NCBI GenBank assembly: GCA_024364735.1 | Contig: JAGFNQ010009510.1 | Coordinates: forward strand, 62,001 to 126,000 | Length of the DNA stretch: 64,000 bases | Direction of reading: 5' to 3' | Origin: Boesenbergia rotunda | Lineage: Eukaryota; Streptophyta; Magnoliopsida; Zingiberales; Zingiberaceae | Shown: positions 11,409-22,890 of the stretch, one piece after another | How positions within the stretch are numbered: the stretch's first letter is position 1 | Layout of the letters: each line of letters starts with the position of its first letter | Notes under the pieces: generated by a model | Told to the model about the DNA's origin: nothing | Databases searched by the model: none | Seen by the model: the letters and a program-made list of their open reading frames with translations, nothing else | Translations under genes and position numbers: made by a program

Positions 11409-12790
11409 TGTTGGTGCCGGAAGCACCAAAGTCGAACCTATGTTTTGATAGTGGCAAATGGTTCAGAAGTTAAGATTTGGTTATGATCTAATAAGCTTAT
11501 TTAGTGTGCAGGAAAGTCCTAGGTACACTAGGCACTAAGTCCTGGTTCTATGAATTGGGCACTATGTCCTGGCCGTGGGCTGGGCAACTAAGTCCTGACG
11601 TAAGGTTGGGCACGAAGACCTGGTCGAGGACTGAGCACCGTGTTGGTGCTTGGATGGCTAGAGAGGGGGGGGGGGTGAATGTAGCCTGACACCAAATCTT
11701 TAGCTTTTTTAGGTTTTCTGCACTTGAAGGTTAACAACAGTGGAAGCAAGCAAGTAGGAAACAGAAATGCAGAAATAAAAGAATACCAAAAACCCTAACA
11801 CGAGGATACACAAGGTTCGGGGATAACATGCCCCTACTCCTTGGCGTGCCCGTAAGGTGGGCGATCCCTTGATCGTCGGCAGATCAAGCCCCAGAAAATT
11901 CGAATATCAAATCCTCCTTCTCGGTGGAGAAACCTCTCCACAGCAGTTTCAACAAAGTAAAGAAATTAATGACAGTGAAACCCAAGAAGGCTTACATAGC
12001 ACTCAGACAGAAGGAACACAAGAACTCTACACCGAGCTCCACCCAGCACAAACCTCACGCAAGAACTCCCTGCTCTTCGTGTCTGGTTGCTGATGGACTC
12101 GCCAAGCTCTCTGCCTCTTCCAAGCGCTCAAGTTTGCAGTGTCTCAACGAATTGCTTCAAGGATCAGAATGATTTGCAAGAGTTCGCTTGAAGCTTCAGA
12201 GTGATTGCTAAAGGGATGAAGAGTTGTCGCAAGAGCAGAAGTATATCCTTCTCTTCTTCCCAGCCAACACTTAACCTGCTGCCCATCGCCAGGTCACCAG
12301 ACGCTCCTCTGCAGCTCACCAGCTGCTCATCTACAATAGCCCCAGCTACCACTGATCTCTCCTGGACTCTCTAAATCCTCTCCAGTCGATCCCCAGGTCA
12401 GCTTCTCAGCCGTTGCCAGCTCGCGCCAAAAGACGTTGTATCCTGCGAAAGGAAAACTACCAAACCTGATGCAGCAAAAGTGTAACGACCCAGAAAATCT
12501 CCTCAATATTTTCTTTAAAATATTGATCATGTCTAGATAGTTTTGAAGAAATTTAGAGATATTAGTATGAACCTTAGCCTAGAAACCCATGGTTTTCTCA
12601 TTTAAATTGAGAAACTAAGTACTAATGGGTCTTATATGGACTTTCTAGTACCATGATTATTGATGGATTTTAGGTAGAATTTAATATAAAAATAAATGGA
12701 TTTTAATGGGAAATATTAACATAATTATGGGGGAATTTTTAAGGAATTTTCGAAATAATAGAAAATAAAATAAAAATAAAATAGAAAATT

Positions 12791-12866
12791 AGTGCATGCA
12801 CCAAGGATTAAACCTTGGACCTCTAGTACAACCATGCATGCTCTAACCAATTCACCTAGCAAGGGA
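12791..12866 (-). other. tRNA-like module in C2 5' LTR
   Basis: On the minus strand an A-box-like GGTGAATTGGTTAGAGC is followed by a B-box-like GGTTTAATCC, inside a CCAAGG/CCTTGG hairpin like a T-arm, and then T-rich DNA. The B-box is one base shorter than consensus. The 3' LTR copy is at 18,483-18,557. It is not a functional tRNA gene as far as I can tell. Confidence 0.5.
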
Positions 12867-14839
12867 GTGCTATGAGGGAATGAAATGGATTTTTGTTAAG
12901 GCTTGGGAAGAAGGAGGAGCCATCAAGGGAAGAGACACCATGACTCTTCACTTACCCCCCTTAATGTGGATTAAAAGCATAAGAGGGGAAGTTACCTTTC
13001 TCTTCTCTCATTCCATCAATTCATTTTCTTCTCCTCTTCTTCTTCCTCCCCTCCTAGCCGAAACCCCCCAAGCCCCATTTCCCTTGGAAAAACTCCACAA
13101 GGAGACTCCCTTTTGAAGATCTAGGTTCTCTTCCAAGGCTACAAGGGCAAGGAGAGTTCAAGTGTCAAAGAGATTTCCAATTTCCTTCTCTTTTAAGATC
13201 TAAAAACCAAAGATAACTCAAGGTAAGACCCTTCTCACCTATGGTATGATTGTTCTTGATGCTTAACAAGATTTAGATGTTCGTTTAAGATTTAAGTTGG
13301 AAAAAAAACCATGAAGTGGAGCCTAGGGTTTCGGCCAAGGCTATTGCTTGGGCTTAGGGATGATGTAAATTTTCTTTTGTGCTCTTAAATGTTTCATGAT
13401 GTTATGTAAGGCATAGATTATGATCTAGGAAAATTTTTGGTGCCCTAAAACCCATCTAAGGTTTCAGCCACATCAAGGTAAAAAGGGCTAGGGTAAACTC
13501 CAATCTTTCCAAGTATGATTAATATGTTTCCTATGGTATATTATGAGTAATAATGGTAATTATATGAATTTTCCTATGGGCTTGTCACCCTCCTAGGGTT
13601 TCGGCCAACCCATGTTTAGGCCTAGGACTTAAGGTTAAGTCCAATCAAGGGTTCAAATGATTTTTCCATGGCATGATATGTGAGGTATGAGATGTTAATT
13701 ATGACCTAAGCAAATTTTTCATGGACCCATGACCCCTTAGGGTTTCGGCCAAGACCCAAACCTAGGGTTTGGTTTGGGTTAAGATCTCAAGAATGTATGT
13801 TTATAAGTTACCATGATGATAGTAGGTAGTTAAGCATGAGGTAAGGACCTTTATGTACAAAAATCTTTGTTTATGTGTTATATCACATGATTATGTATGT
13901 TAGATTTTATGTTATGCTTCACCCATGAATATTTTGATCATATACCAAGAATATATGTAATTGAGGTAGGAATATGTTATGATAATTAGAATGATGCATG
14001 TATGTTGATAAATGATTATAATAGATTTATGGTTTATGAAGGTATATGCATGTTTTAGAATGAATGTCATGAACCCTAGTAGTATACGTCCTATTTATAT
14101 GTGGCCTATCATCCATGCTTTATGATGAATACTAGGATTATGTATGCTAGATGAAATGTATCATGTCTGAAGTGCATGTTTATTTATGTATCAAGATCAT
14201 GCAAGCTTTATGAAACAAGGTAATGTTTATGACTAGAAACATGATTATGCATGTATGTCCTATTTTATGAATAAAGAATGATAAGTATGAATGAAGATGA
14301 TGGTTATGCCTTAAGTATGAATGATAAGTATGAATGATGAAGGCATAACGATGATATGAAATAAGTATGAATGATAAGTATGAATGACAAGTATGAATGA
14401 TGAAGCATGCATAGTTATTTTATTTTATGAATGGGTCTTGTACCGGACCGAAGTAAGGGTCCAAGGGATGGGCACCTTAAGAATGCCTCGGTTCTGGACT
14501 ACCGAAGCTGTTCACGGTTCTGGCACTACCGAAGCTGTGCAACAGGGATGTGTACCTTAAGAACGCACCGGTTCTGGGACTACTGACTATGCTGTCCTTA
14601 CCCTAGTAGGTCGAGGCTAGCTACCTCGTATTTACTTAGGTATGCGCGCTTATGATGTATGTATGTGGTACAAGCCGGGGACCCCAATGATGTTATGTTT
14701 ATGCTAAGCATTTAAAAGTATGATTTTGAAACTAAGCATCCTTATGTAATAAATGCATTTGACTCATGCATACATCCATGTTATGCATCGCGCCAGGGTA
14801 AGTATGTTTTATGCTTATGCTTATGCTTATATCTTATGC

Positions 14840-15130
14840 TATGATAAGTATGTTTCATGTTCATGTATGCTAAGAATTATGCCATGTATAAGTATGTTTC
14901 ATGTTCATGTATGCTAAGAATTATGCCATGTATAAGTATGTTTCATGTTCATGTATGCTTAGAATTATGCCATGTATAAGTATGTCTCATGTTTATGTAT
15001 GCTAAGAATTATGCCATGTATAAGTATGTTTCATGTTCATGTATGCTAAGAATTATGCCATGTATAAGTATGTTTCATGTTCATGTATGCTAAGAATTAT
15101 GCCATGTATAAGTATGTCTCATGTTCATGT
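14840..15130 (+). repeat. 44-bp tandem array in C2 5' LTR, about 6 copies
   Basis: The unit includes GTTCATGTATGCTAAGAATT and ATGCCATGTATAAGTATG. I count six AAGAATTATGCCATG-type units here and eight in the 3' LTR, which accounts for almost all of the 90-bp length difference between the LTRs. Confidence 0.85.
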
Positions 15131-15825
15131 ATGTTAAGACTTATGTCATGCTAAGTATGTTGTAGATCTATGGTTATGTTAGGAATCATGCTATGTAGTT
15201 GTTCATATGCTTATGACTTATGCCATGACTATGCTTATGTTTATGTTCAGAGTTATGTTATATCAGATATTTGATATGTTATGTTTAAGTGACGTATGAT
15301 TTTAGTGAGTAGGAAAGGGTCTTACTAAGCCTGTGTGCTTATAGTCTTATCTTCCTCGTACCGCAGATCAAGCAAGAGGTTACTAAGGGAAGTAGCAGGA
15401 GAGGCAAAAGCATGTGTGTGTGTGGCGGTGACTTGGCAAAGGATTCCTCTTATTTACACATATCGCATGTCTTGGGTTTTGGAAATGCCTCCTTAGATTT
15501 TATGTTATGTTTAAAATGGTTATGCCTAGTGAATGACTTAAGACTCATGATGCTATGTTTACGGATAAGTTACTTGCTACTTATGATGATGATGAATAAG
15601 TTATGGAACGGTTAGGTTATGATGCTATGCATGTAAGTTTATGAATGACAAGTTCAGGCATGTATAGATGTTTCATGTATTAGTTGCATGGTTAAAAGCA
15701 TGTTTAGAAGAAAAAAATGATTCCGCTGCATTAAGATGTTCTATAAGTCCATGTATGTTAAGCGTAACGACGCCTTTCTCGCCACACCATAAGATGGGGG
15801 GGGGGGAAAGGCTGGCGTTACAGGT

Positions 15826-15840
15826 TGGTATCAGAACCAG
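15826..15840 (+). other. C2 primer binding site
   Basis: TGGTATCAGAACCAG, tRNA-Met type, three bases after the LTR end. AACC replaces the usual AGC. Confidence 0.85.
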
Positions 15841-16173
15841 TTGCCATCTCACTACACACACATCAAGCCTCCTTCCTGCCGCTTCCAAGTAAGTACCTCT
15901 ATGCATATCTTATGATAGTAAGTACTTTTAGGATACCTTATGTTCTTTAAATAAGCAAGTATGGATGATATGTTATGCTTCTAGAATATGCAAGTATGAA
16001 TGATACCTTATGACAGATGATGGAATGTACTTGTAAGATATGTGAAAATGAATGATATTTTTATTTTTATTTATTTATAAAAAAAAAGAAAAATTAAATA
16101 ATTTAGAATTTAATATGGGGGTAGGAATAACAATAACTTATATTATCTATACTTGTCCTTTATGAAGGAAAGC

Positions 16174-17883
16174 ATGGCTAGAAGATAGAGTAACAGACTT
16201 AATGAGACTGCTCCCTCGCCTGACCTGATGCAATTAGTGACCCAACTTCAGCGTCAAGTCACTGAGCAACAGCAAACCATTAATACCCTGATGAATCAGC
16301 AAGAAAATTCTACCACTCCACCGGTGAACCATACGGCTATACCCGTCGCGCCCACGGTTGCGCAAACCCCTCCGATGGGCCCGACCACTGTGGCACGACA
16401 AGAAGCTTATCTGATCCAGTGGTTAAGGCTGAAACCGGAGAATTTCTCGGGTGCTGGCGAACCATGGGACACCCAAGCATGGTTCAAGACAGTGAAAAGT
16501 ACAATGGAGCTGCTGGACTGGCCTGAACATGAGAAGATCAAGTGTGCATCATTCTACCTTTCTGGAGATGCCAGAATGTGGTGGGAAAGGGTCAAGGCCA
16601 AGAGACAGGTGAACCAGATGGCGTGGTCAGATTTTGAATCAGAATTCTTCGAAGAATTCTTCGACATGCGGGTCACCAATAAGCACTACGACGAGTTCAC
16701 GAAATTTCGACAGGGCAACCTCTCAGTCAACGAAGCCATGAAGAAATTTAATCGACTGGCTCGCCTATGCCCTGAGCTGGTTCGCACTGAGAAGGAGAGG
16801 GTTCGATTTATGTTAAAGATGTTGCGACCCGAAATAGCTCTGAACGTGACTGGCGGAGTTAACAGACCGCAGACCGCTGAGGAGCTGTTTAGTAGTGCCC
16901 TACTCACCGAGCATTACCTGAACAATATCAATCAGCAAAGGAAGGCATTAAATGAAAGTAAGAATTAAGTTCACTCCGGGATTCTCGATTCTTCATTTTT
17001 CATTATCCCTAATGTTCCTCCCTTCCATTATCACCCAGGAGGTCAGAAACCTCAGAGTACCAACGCTAATTGGAAAGGAAACCAGGGTGGTAAACGACAG
17101 CCATGGGACAACCCCCAAGGGGGCCCAGCAAATAAACAGTCCAGGTTTTCCTTGTGCGCTACATGCGGGAAAATGCATCCCGGAAAATGCCGCAAAGGTA
17201 CGAACCGGTGTTTCATTTGCGGGGTGGAAGGGCACATAGCCTCTTACTGTCCTACCAAGAACCAGGCACCTCCCCAACAGCTTGTTCCGTACCAGGGTGC
17301 ACCAGCGAAACTACATTATATGCAAGCTGAGCTGGAAGGTACCCCGATGAGCCAAGGGAGATTGGAGGCCCCACCAACTATGGCGGATGCCAGGGTTTTC
17401 TCTATTACTAAGGAGGATGCCGCGAATGCTTCAACGGTTGTCACAGGTGAGATACTTATTTACAGTCAGTATGCTACTGTATTATTTGATACTGGGGCAA
17501 CACACTCGTTCATCTCTATGTTCTACACTAAGAAGATAGATATGTCTCCACAAGTTTTAGACTGCAAGTTCTTGACAACCCTACCTTCGGGAGAAATAAT
17601 AACATCCACTCACGTGCTGCGTGCTGTGCCAGTCGGAATCGCAGGAAGAGAACTCTACTGCGATCTGATAGTACTCGACATGCAGGATTATGATGTTATA
17701 ATGGGAATGAATTTTCTGAGCAAATACGGCGCTTCTGTCGAGTGCCGTAAACGAAAGGTGGTCTTTCAACTTGAGGCCGATTCTATGTTCGAATTTATCG
17801 GAGAGCCGAGAAAAAGAACCAGGAAATTTTTATCGACTCTCAAGGCACAGAAGATGATAGACAAGGGATACACTGGATTCTAG
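16174..17883 (+). pseudogene. gag: C2 gag-protease
   Basis: One frame runs from ATG 16,174 to 17,883 and is broken only by TAG at 16,186 (codon 5) and TAA at 16,966. The gag capsid part contains FSGAGEPWDTQAWF, LSGDARMWWERVK and EFFEEFFDMRVTNKHYDEF, typical of Tekay/Del chromoviruses. A zinc knuckle, CFICGVEGHIASYC, is at 17,209-17,250. The protease follows with LFDTGATHSFIS (catalytic D at about 17,489) and YDVIMGMNFLSKY. The domain order and lengths are normal for the family. Gag and protease were complete before the two nonsense changes, so C2 might once have supplied particles. Confidence 0.88.
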
Positions 17884-17888
17884 CACAT

Positions 17889-18137
17889 GTGGTTGACGTA
17901 AGTCAAACCAAGGACCAGAAGCTAGAAGATGTTAGGGTTGTTTGTAATTATCCAGAGGTATTCCCAGATGAATTACCAGGATTAGCTCCTGATAGAGAAG
18001 TGAAATCCGAGATCGAATTGGTTTCTGGTACTAACCCGTTCCCCAAGGCACCTTACCGTATGGCAAGGTCAACGGTTCGAGAAAGCTACCTGGGAACGCG
18101 AGGATGAGATGAGACACAAGTACTCGAAGTTATTCTA
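17889..18137 (+). pseudogene. C2 pol remnant: RT N-terminus fused to chromodomain C-terminus
   Basis: After a 1-bp shift at about 17,881 the frame reads VVCNYPEVFPDELPGL and NPFPKAPYRMA, the normal lead-in to chromovirus RT. At about 18,064 the sequence jumps to another frame, QRFEKATWEREDEMRHKYSK ending LF and a stop at 18,137, which is the last part of an integrase chromodomain region. Everything between (RT fingers and palm, RNase H, integrase core) is missing. For comparison, the intact order in G needs more than 2 kb here. The deletion shifts frame, so no fusion protein is made past the join. Confidence 0.85.
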
Positions 18138-18160
18138 AGTTCGAGGACGAACTTTCACGA

Positions 18161-18172
18161 GGTATGGGGGAT
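18161..18172 (+). other. C2 polypurine tract
   Basis: GGTATGGGGGAT directly before the 3' LTR start TGTAACG. G has a similar purine run (AGGTAGGGAGGAT) at its equivalent site. Confidence 0.75.
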
Positions 18173-21100
18173 TGTAACGACCCAGAAAATCTCCTCAATA
18201 TTTTCTTTAAAATATTGATCATGTCTAGATAGTTTTGAAGAAATTTAGAGATATTAGTATGAACCTTAGCCTAGAAACCCATGGTTTTCTCATTTAAATT
18301 GAGAAACTAAGTACTAATGGGCCTTATATGGGCTTTCTAGTACCATGATTATTGGTGGATTTTAGGTAGAATTTAATATAAAAATAAATGGATTTTAATG
18401 GGAAATATTAACATAATTATGGGGGAATTTTTAAGGAATTTTCGAAACAATAGAAAATAAAATAAAAATAAAATAGAAAATTAGTGCATGCACCAAGGAT
18501 TGAACATTGGACCTTTAGTACAACCATGCATGCTCTAACCAATTCACCTAGCAAGGGAGTGCTATGAGGGAATGAAATGAATTTTTGTTAAGGCTTGGGA
18601 AGAAGGAGGAGCCATCAAGGGAAGAGACACCATGACTCTTCACTTACCCCCCTTAATGTGGATTAAAAGCATAAGAGGGGAAGTTACCTTTCTCTTCTCT
18701 CATTCCATCAATTCATTTTCTTCTCCTCTTCTTCTTCCTCCCCTCCTAGCCGAAACCCCCCAAGCCCCATTTCCCTTGGAAAAACTCCACAAGGAGACTC
18801 CCTTTTGAAGATCTAGGTTCTCTTCCAAGGCTACAAGGGCAAGGAGAGTTCAAGTGTCAAAGAGATTTCCAATTTCCTTCTCTTTTAAGGTCTAAAAACC
18901 AAAGATAACTCAAGGTAAGAACCTTCTCACCTGTGGTATGATTGTTCTTGATGCTTAACAAGATTTAGATGTTCGTTTAAGATTTAAGTTGGAAAAAAAA
19001 CCATGAAGTGGAGCCTAGGGTTTCGGCCAAGGCTATTGCTTGGGCTTAGGGATGATGTAAAGTTTCTTTTGTGCTCTTAAATGTTTCATGATGTTATGTA
19101 AGGCATAGATTATGATCTAGGGAAATTTTTGGTGCCCTAAAACCCATCTAAGATTTCGGCCACATCAAGGTAAAAAGGGCTAGGGTAAACTCCAATCTTT
19201 CCAAGTATGATTAATATGTTTCCTATGGTATATTATGAGTAATAATGGTAATTATATGAATTTTCCTATGGGCTTGTCACCCTCCTAGGGTTTCGGCCAA
19301 CCCATGTTTAGGCCTAGGACTTAAGGTTAAGTCCAATCAAGGGTTCAAATGATTTTTCCATGACATGATATGTGAGGTATGGGATGTTAATTATGACCTA
19401 AGCAAATTTTCCATGGACCCATGGCCCCTTAGGGTTTCGGCCAAGACCCAAACCTAGGGTTTGGTTTGGGTTAAGATCTCAAGAATGTATGTTTATAAGT
19501 TACCATGATGATAGTAGGTAGTTAAGCATGAGGTAAGGACCTTTATGTACAAAAATCTTTGTTTATGTGTTATATCACATGATTATGTATGTTAGATTTT
19601 ATGTTATGCTTCACCCATGAATATTTTGATCATATACCAAGAATATATGTAATTGAGGTAGGAATATGTTATGATAATTAGAATGATGCATGTATGTTGA
19701 TAAATGATTATAATAGATTTATGATTTATGAAGGTATATGCATGTTTTAGAATGAATGTCATGAACCCTAGTAGGATACGTCCTATTTATATGTGGCCTA
19801 TCATCCATGCTTTATGATGAATACTAGGATTATGTATGCTAGATAAAATGTATCATGTCTGAAGTGCATGTTTATTTATGTATCAAGATCATGCAAGCTT
19901 TATGAACCAAGGTAATGTTTATGACTAGAAACATGATTATGCATGTATGTCCTATTTTATGAATAAAGAATGATAAATATGAATGAAGATGATGGTTATG
20001 CCTTAAGTATGAATGATAAGTATGAATGATGAAGGCATAACGATGATATGAAATAAGTATGAATGATAAGTATGAATGACAAGTATGAATGATGAAGCAT
20101 GCATAGTTATTTTATTTTATGAATGGGTCTTGTACCGGACAGAAGTAAGGGTCCAAGGGATGGGCACCTTAAGAACGCCCCGGTTCTGGACTACCGAAGC
20201 TGTCCACGGTTCTGGTACTACCGAAGCTGTGCAACAGGGATGAGCACCTTAAGAACGCCCTGGTTCTGGGACTACTAACTATGCTGTCCTTACCCTAGTA
20301 GGTCGAGGCTAGCTACCTCGTATTTACTTAGGGATGCACGCTTATGATGTATATATTTGGTACAAGCCGGGGACCCCAATAATGTTATGTTTATGCTAAG
20401 CATTTAAAAGTATGATTTTGAAACTAAGCATCCTTATGTAGTAAATGCATTTGACTCATGCATACATCCATGTTATGCATCGCGCCAGGGTAAGTATGTT
20501 TTATGCTTATGCTTATGCTTATATCTTATGCTATGATAAGTATGTTTCATGTTCATGTATGCTAAGAATTATGCCATGTATAAGTATGTTTCATGTTCAT
20601 GTATGCTAAGAATTATGCCATGTATAAGTATGTTTCATGTTCATGTATGCTAAGAATTATGCCATGTATAAGTATGTTTCATGTTCATGTATGCTAAGAA
20701 TTATGCCATGTATAAGTATGTCTCATGTTCATGTATGCTAAGAATTATGCCATGTATAAGTATATTTCATGTTCATGTATGCTAAGAATTATGTCATGTA
20801 TAAGTATGTTTCATGTTCATGTATGCTAAGAATTATGCCATGTATAAGTATGTTTCATGTTCATGTATGCTAAGAATTATGCCATGTATAAGTATGTCTC
20901 ATGTTCATGTTTGTTAAGATTTATGTCATGCTAAGTATGTTGTAGATCTATGGTTATGTTAGGAATCATGCTATGTAGTTGTTCATATGCTTATGACTTA
21001 TGCCATGACTATGCTTATGTTTATGTTCAGAGTTATGTTATGTCAGATACTTGATATGTTATGTTTAAGTGACGTATGGTTTTAGTGAGTAGGAAAGGGT

Positions 21101-21604
21101 CTTACTAAGCCTGTGTGCTTATAGTCTTATCTTCCTTGTACCGCAGATCAAGCAAGAGGTTACTAAGGGAAGCAGCAGAAGAGGCAAAAGCATGTGTGTG
21201 TGTAGCGGTGACTTGGTAAAGGATTCCTCTTATTTACACATATCGCATGTCTTGGGTTTTGGAAATGCCTCCTTAGATTTTATGTTATGTTTAAAATGGT
21301 TATGCCTAGTGAATGACTTAAGACTCATGATGCTATGTTTACGGATAAGTTACTTGCTACTTATGATGATGATGAATAAGTTATGGAACGGTTAGGTTAT
21401 GATGCTATGCATGTATGTTTATGAATGACAAGTTCAGGCATGTATAGATGTTTCATATATTAGTTGCATGGTTAAAAGCATGTTTAGAAGAAAAAAATGA
21501 TTCCGCTGCATTAAGATGTTCTATAAGTCCATGTATGTTAAGCGTAACGACGCCTTTCTCGCCACACCATAAGATGGGGGGGGGGGGGGAAGGCGAGCGT
21601 TACA
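18173..21604 (+). repeat. Element C2 3' LTR
   Basis: A 3,432-bp partner of 12,481-15,822. Its tRNA-like copy is at 18,483-18,557 (minus), and its 44-bp array (about 20,530-20,910) has eight units plus partials. Scattered single-base differences from the 5' LTR are visible but few. Its end is GCGTTACA, followed by the TSD AAAAG. Confidence 0.92.
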
Positions 21605-21790
21605 AAAAGAACCCAGTTGACCCTCCTTGAGTAATCCTGAGTTACCCGCATACTTAGCAGTTGTTTAGCATAGCAAATCTATATAGAATCAATTATCAGA
21701 AGATCAGAGCAGATATCAGTAGTGTTCAGAAGGAAATCAGAGCACGATCAGAAGTCTGACAGCGTATTTGAATTAAAGCTGTCAGCTATT

Positions 21791-22398
21791 GATCGGTCCA
21801 CAGACCGATCAGAGAGGACCTTGATCGGTCACCAGACTGATCAGGGTAAGTCCTGAACAATCAGGCTCCAGCCTGATCGGTCCACAGTGAGAAATTGGGA
21901 ATCGCAAACTTCTTGTGATCGGTCACACTGACCGATCACAGATCATGGATCGGTCACCGGACCGATCCAACACTTGCTGGAGGAATTCCAGCTCTCGCAG
22001 GCCAAAGCCCTGATCGGTCCCCAGACCGATTAGGTTGTGCCCTGATCGGTCTGGTGACCGATTAGGTCACTCCTTGACCGATCAGGAGCCATCCTGATCG
22101 GTCAGGATGAGGATTCTGCGACAGTTTGATTGGTCAGATTGACCGATCAAATTTCCTCACAGAGACCTTGTGAACCCAACTGAAACCTCTCTGGTCGTTC
22201 ACCAGAACGATCAGAAACTCAGTATAAACCTTTTGTTCTCTCCCTGATCATTCACTAGAACGATCAGGAGCCGAACAGAAGCATTTGGCTCTCCCTCTGA
22301 TCGTTCACTAGAACGGTCAAACTTCTCTGGATCGGTCACCAAACCGATCCACAACAGGAGTTCGTGCCAACTCCCTGATCGATCTCCAGACCGATCCA
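21791..22398. repeat. Array of GATCGGTC/GACCGATC hairpins in H
   Basis: At least five dyads of GATCGGTC with GACCGATC or GACCGATT are separated by 4-5 nt (first at 21,791-21,810), and many more half-sites or degenerate pairs (GATCGTTC/GAACGATC) fill about 600 bp. The spacers between dyads share no sequence. In the sense of H (minus) the array lies in U3, upstream of a possible TATA at about 21,678. The layout matches the GGCGCC cluster of C1 but with a different core. Confidence 0.8.
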
Positions 22399-22439
22399 GC
22401 TACTCCCAATTTAACTCTAAGTCAAGAGAACGGGTTCCC

Positions 22440-22890
22440 TAGCCTTCTCTGACTCATCCTGGTCCCCCGGACCAAGACTCTGTGCCCAGCTTCACTCACC
22501 GGGACTTCATTCAACCTAGCTTTACTCACTAGGACCTGGCTTCACTCACCAGAGTTTCGGTCACCCGGCTTTACTCACTAGGTCCCGGCTTCACTCACCG
22601 GAACCGACTTCACTCACCGGGATTTTATTCAACCTAGCTTCACTCGCTAGGACCTGGCTTCACTCACCAGGGTTTCGGTCACCTGGCTTCACTCACTAGG
22701 ATCCGACTTCACTCACCGGGGTTTCCAGTCACCCGACTTCACTCACCGGGATTTCATTCAACCTAGTTTCACTCGCTAGGACCTGGCTTCACTCACCAGG
22801 GTTTCGGTCACCTGACTTCACTCACCAGGACCCGGCTTCACTCACCGGGGTTTCCAGTCACCCGGCTTCACTCACCGAGACTCGTGCCCA
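22440..22890 (-). repeat. TTCACTCACCGGG-type short tandem array in H
   Basis: About twenty copies of CTTCACTCACC or CTTCACTCACTAGG occur at 20-30-bp intervals. The reverse complement, CCTGGTGAGTGAAG, is the repeated word of the C1 U3 (3,290-3,410), and B LTRs have fewer copies (about 28,720-28,860). This links H, B and C1 as SIRE-like relatives. Confidence 0.8.

Larger units (their letters stand above)
12481..15822 (+). repeat. Element C2 5' LTR
   Basis: A 3,342-bp LTR. It holds a tRNA-like module on the opposite strand (12,791-12,866), a pyrimidine-rich stretch near 13,020-13,080, several GGGTTTCGGCCAA repeats (about 13,329, 13,596, 13,741), a 44-bp tandem array (about 14,840-15,130) and a G-tract before the end. 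No coding frame is supported. The pairing with 18,173-21,604 is nearly base for base outside the array. Confidence 0.92.
12481..21604 (+). mobile_element. Element C2: Tekay/Del-like chromovirus derivative lacking most of pol
   Basis: LTRs of 3,342 and 3,432 bp start TGTAACGACCC and end GTTACA, with perfect TSD AAAAG (12,476-12,480 and 21,605-21,609). The interior is only 2.35 kb: primer site, gag, protease, then an RT start fused to a chromodomain end. Most of RT, RNase H and integrase are deleted. Long LTRs with a short partial interior make it a LARD-like non-autonomous form. The pol ends resemble those of G in this window (EATWE..D.MR motif), which places both in the same chromovirus group. 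Confidence 0.9.

Noticed and set aside
12880..13116. A 78-residue ORF in the C2 LTR
   Set aside because: It lies within a noncoding LTR leader, translates a low-complexity pyrimidine-rich stretch, and has no recognisable domain.
21791..22398. The GATCGGTC array as a CRISPR-like repeat array
   Set aside because: Spacing is irregular, repeats are short inverted dyads rather than 25-40-bp direct repeats, and the region lies inside a plant LTR with TSDs.
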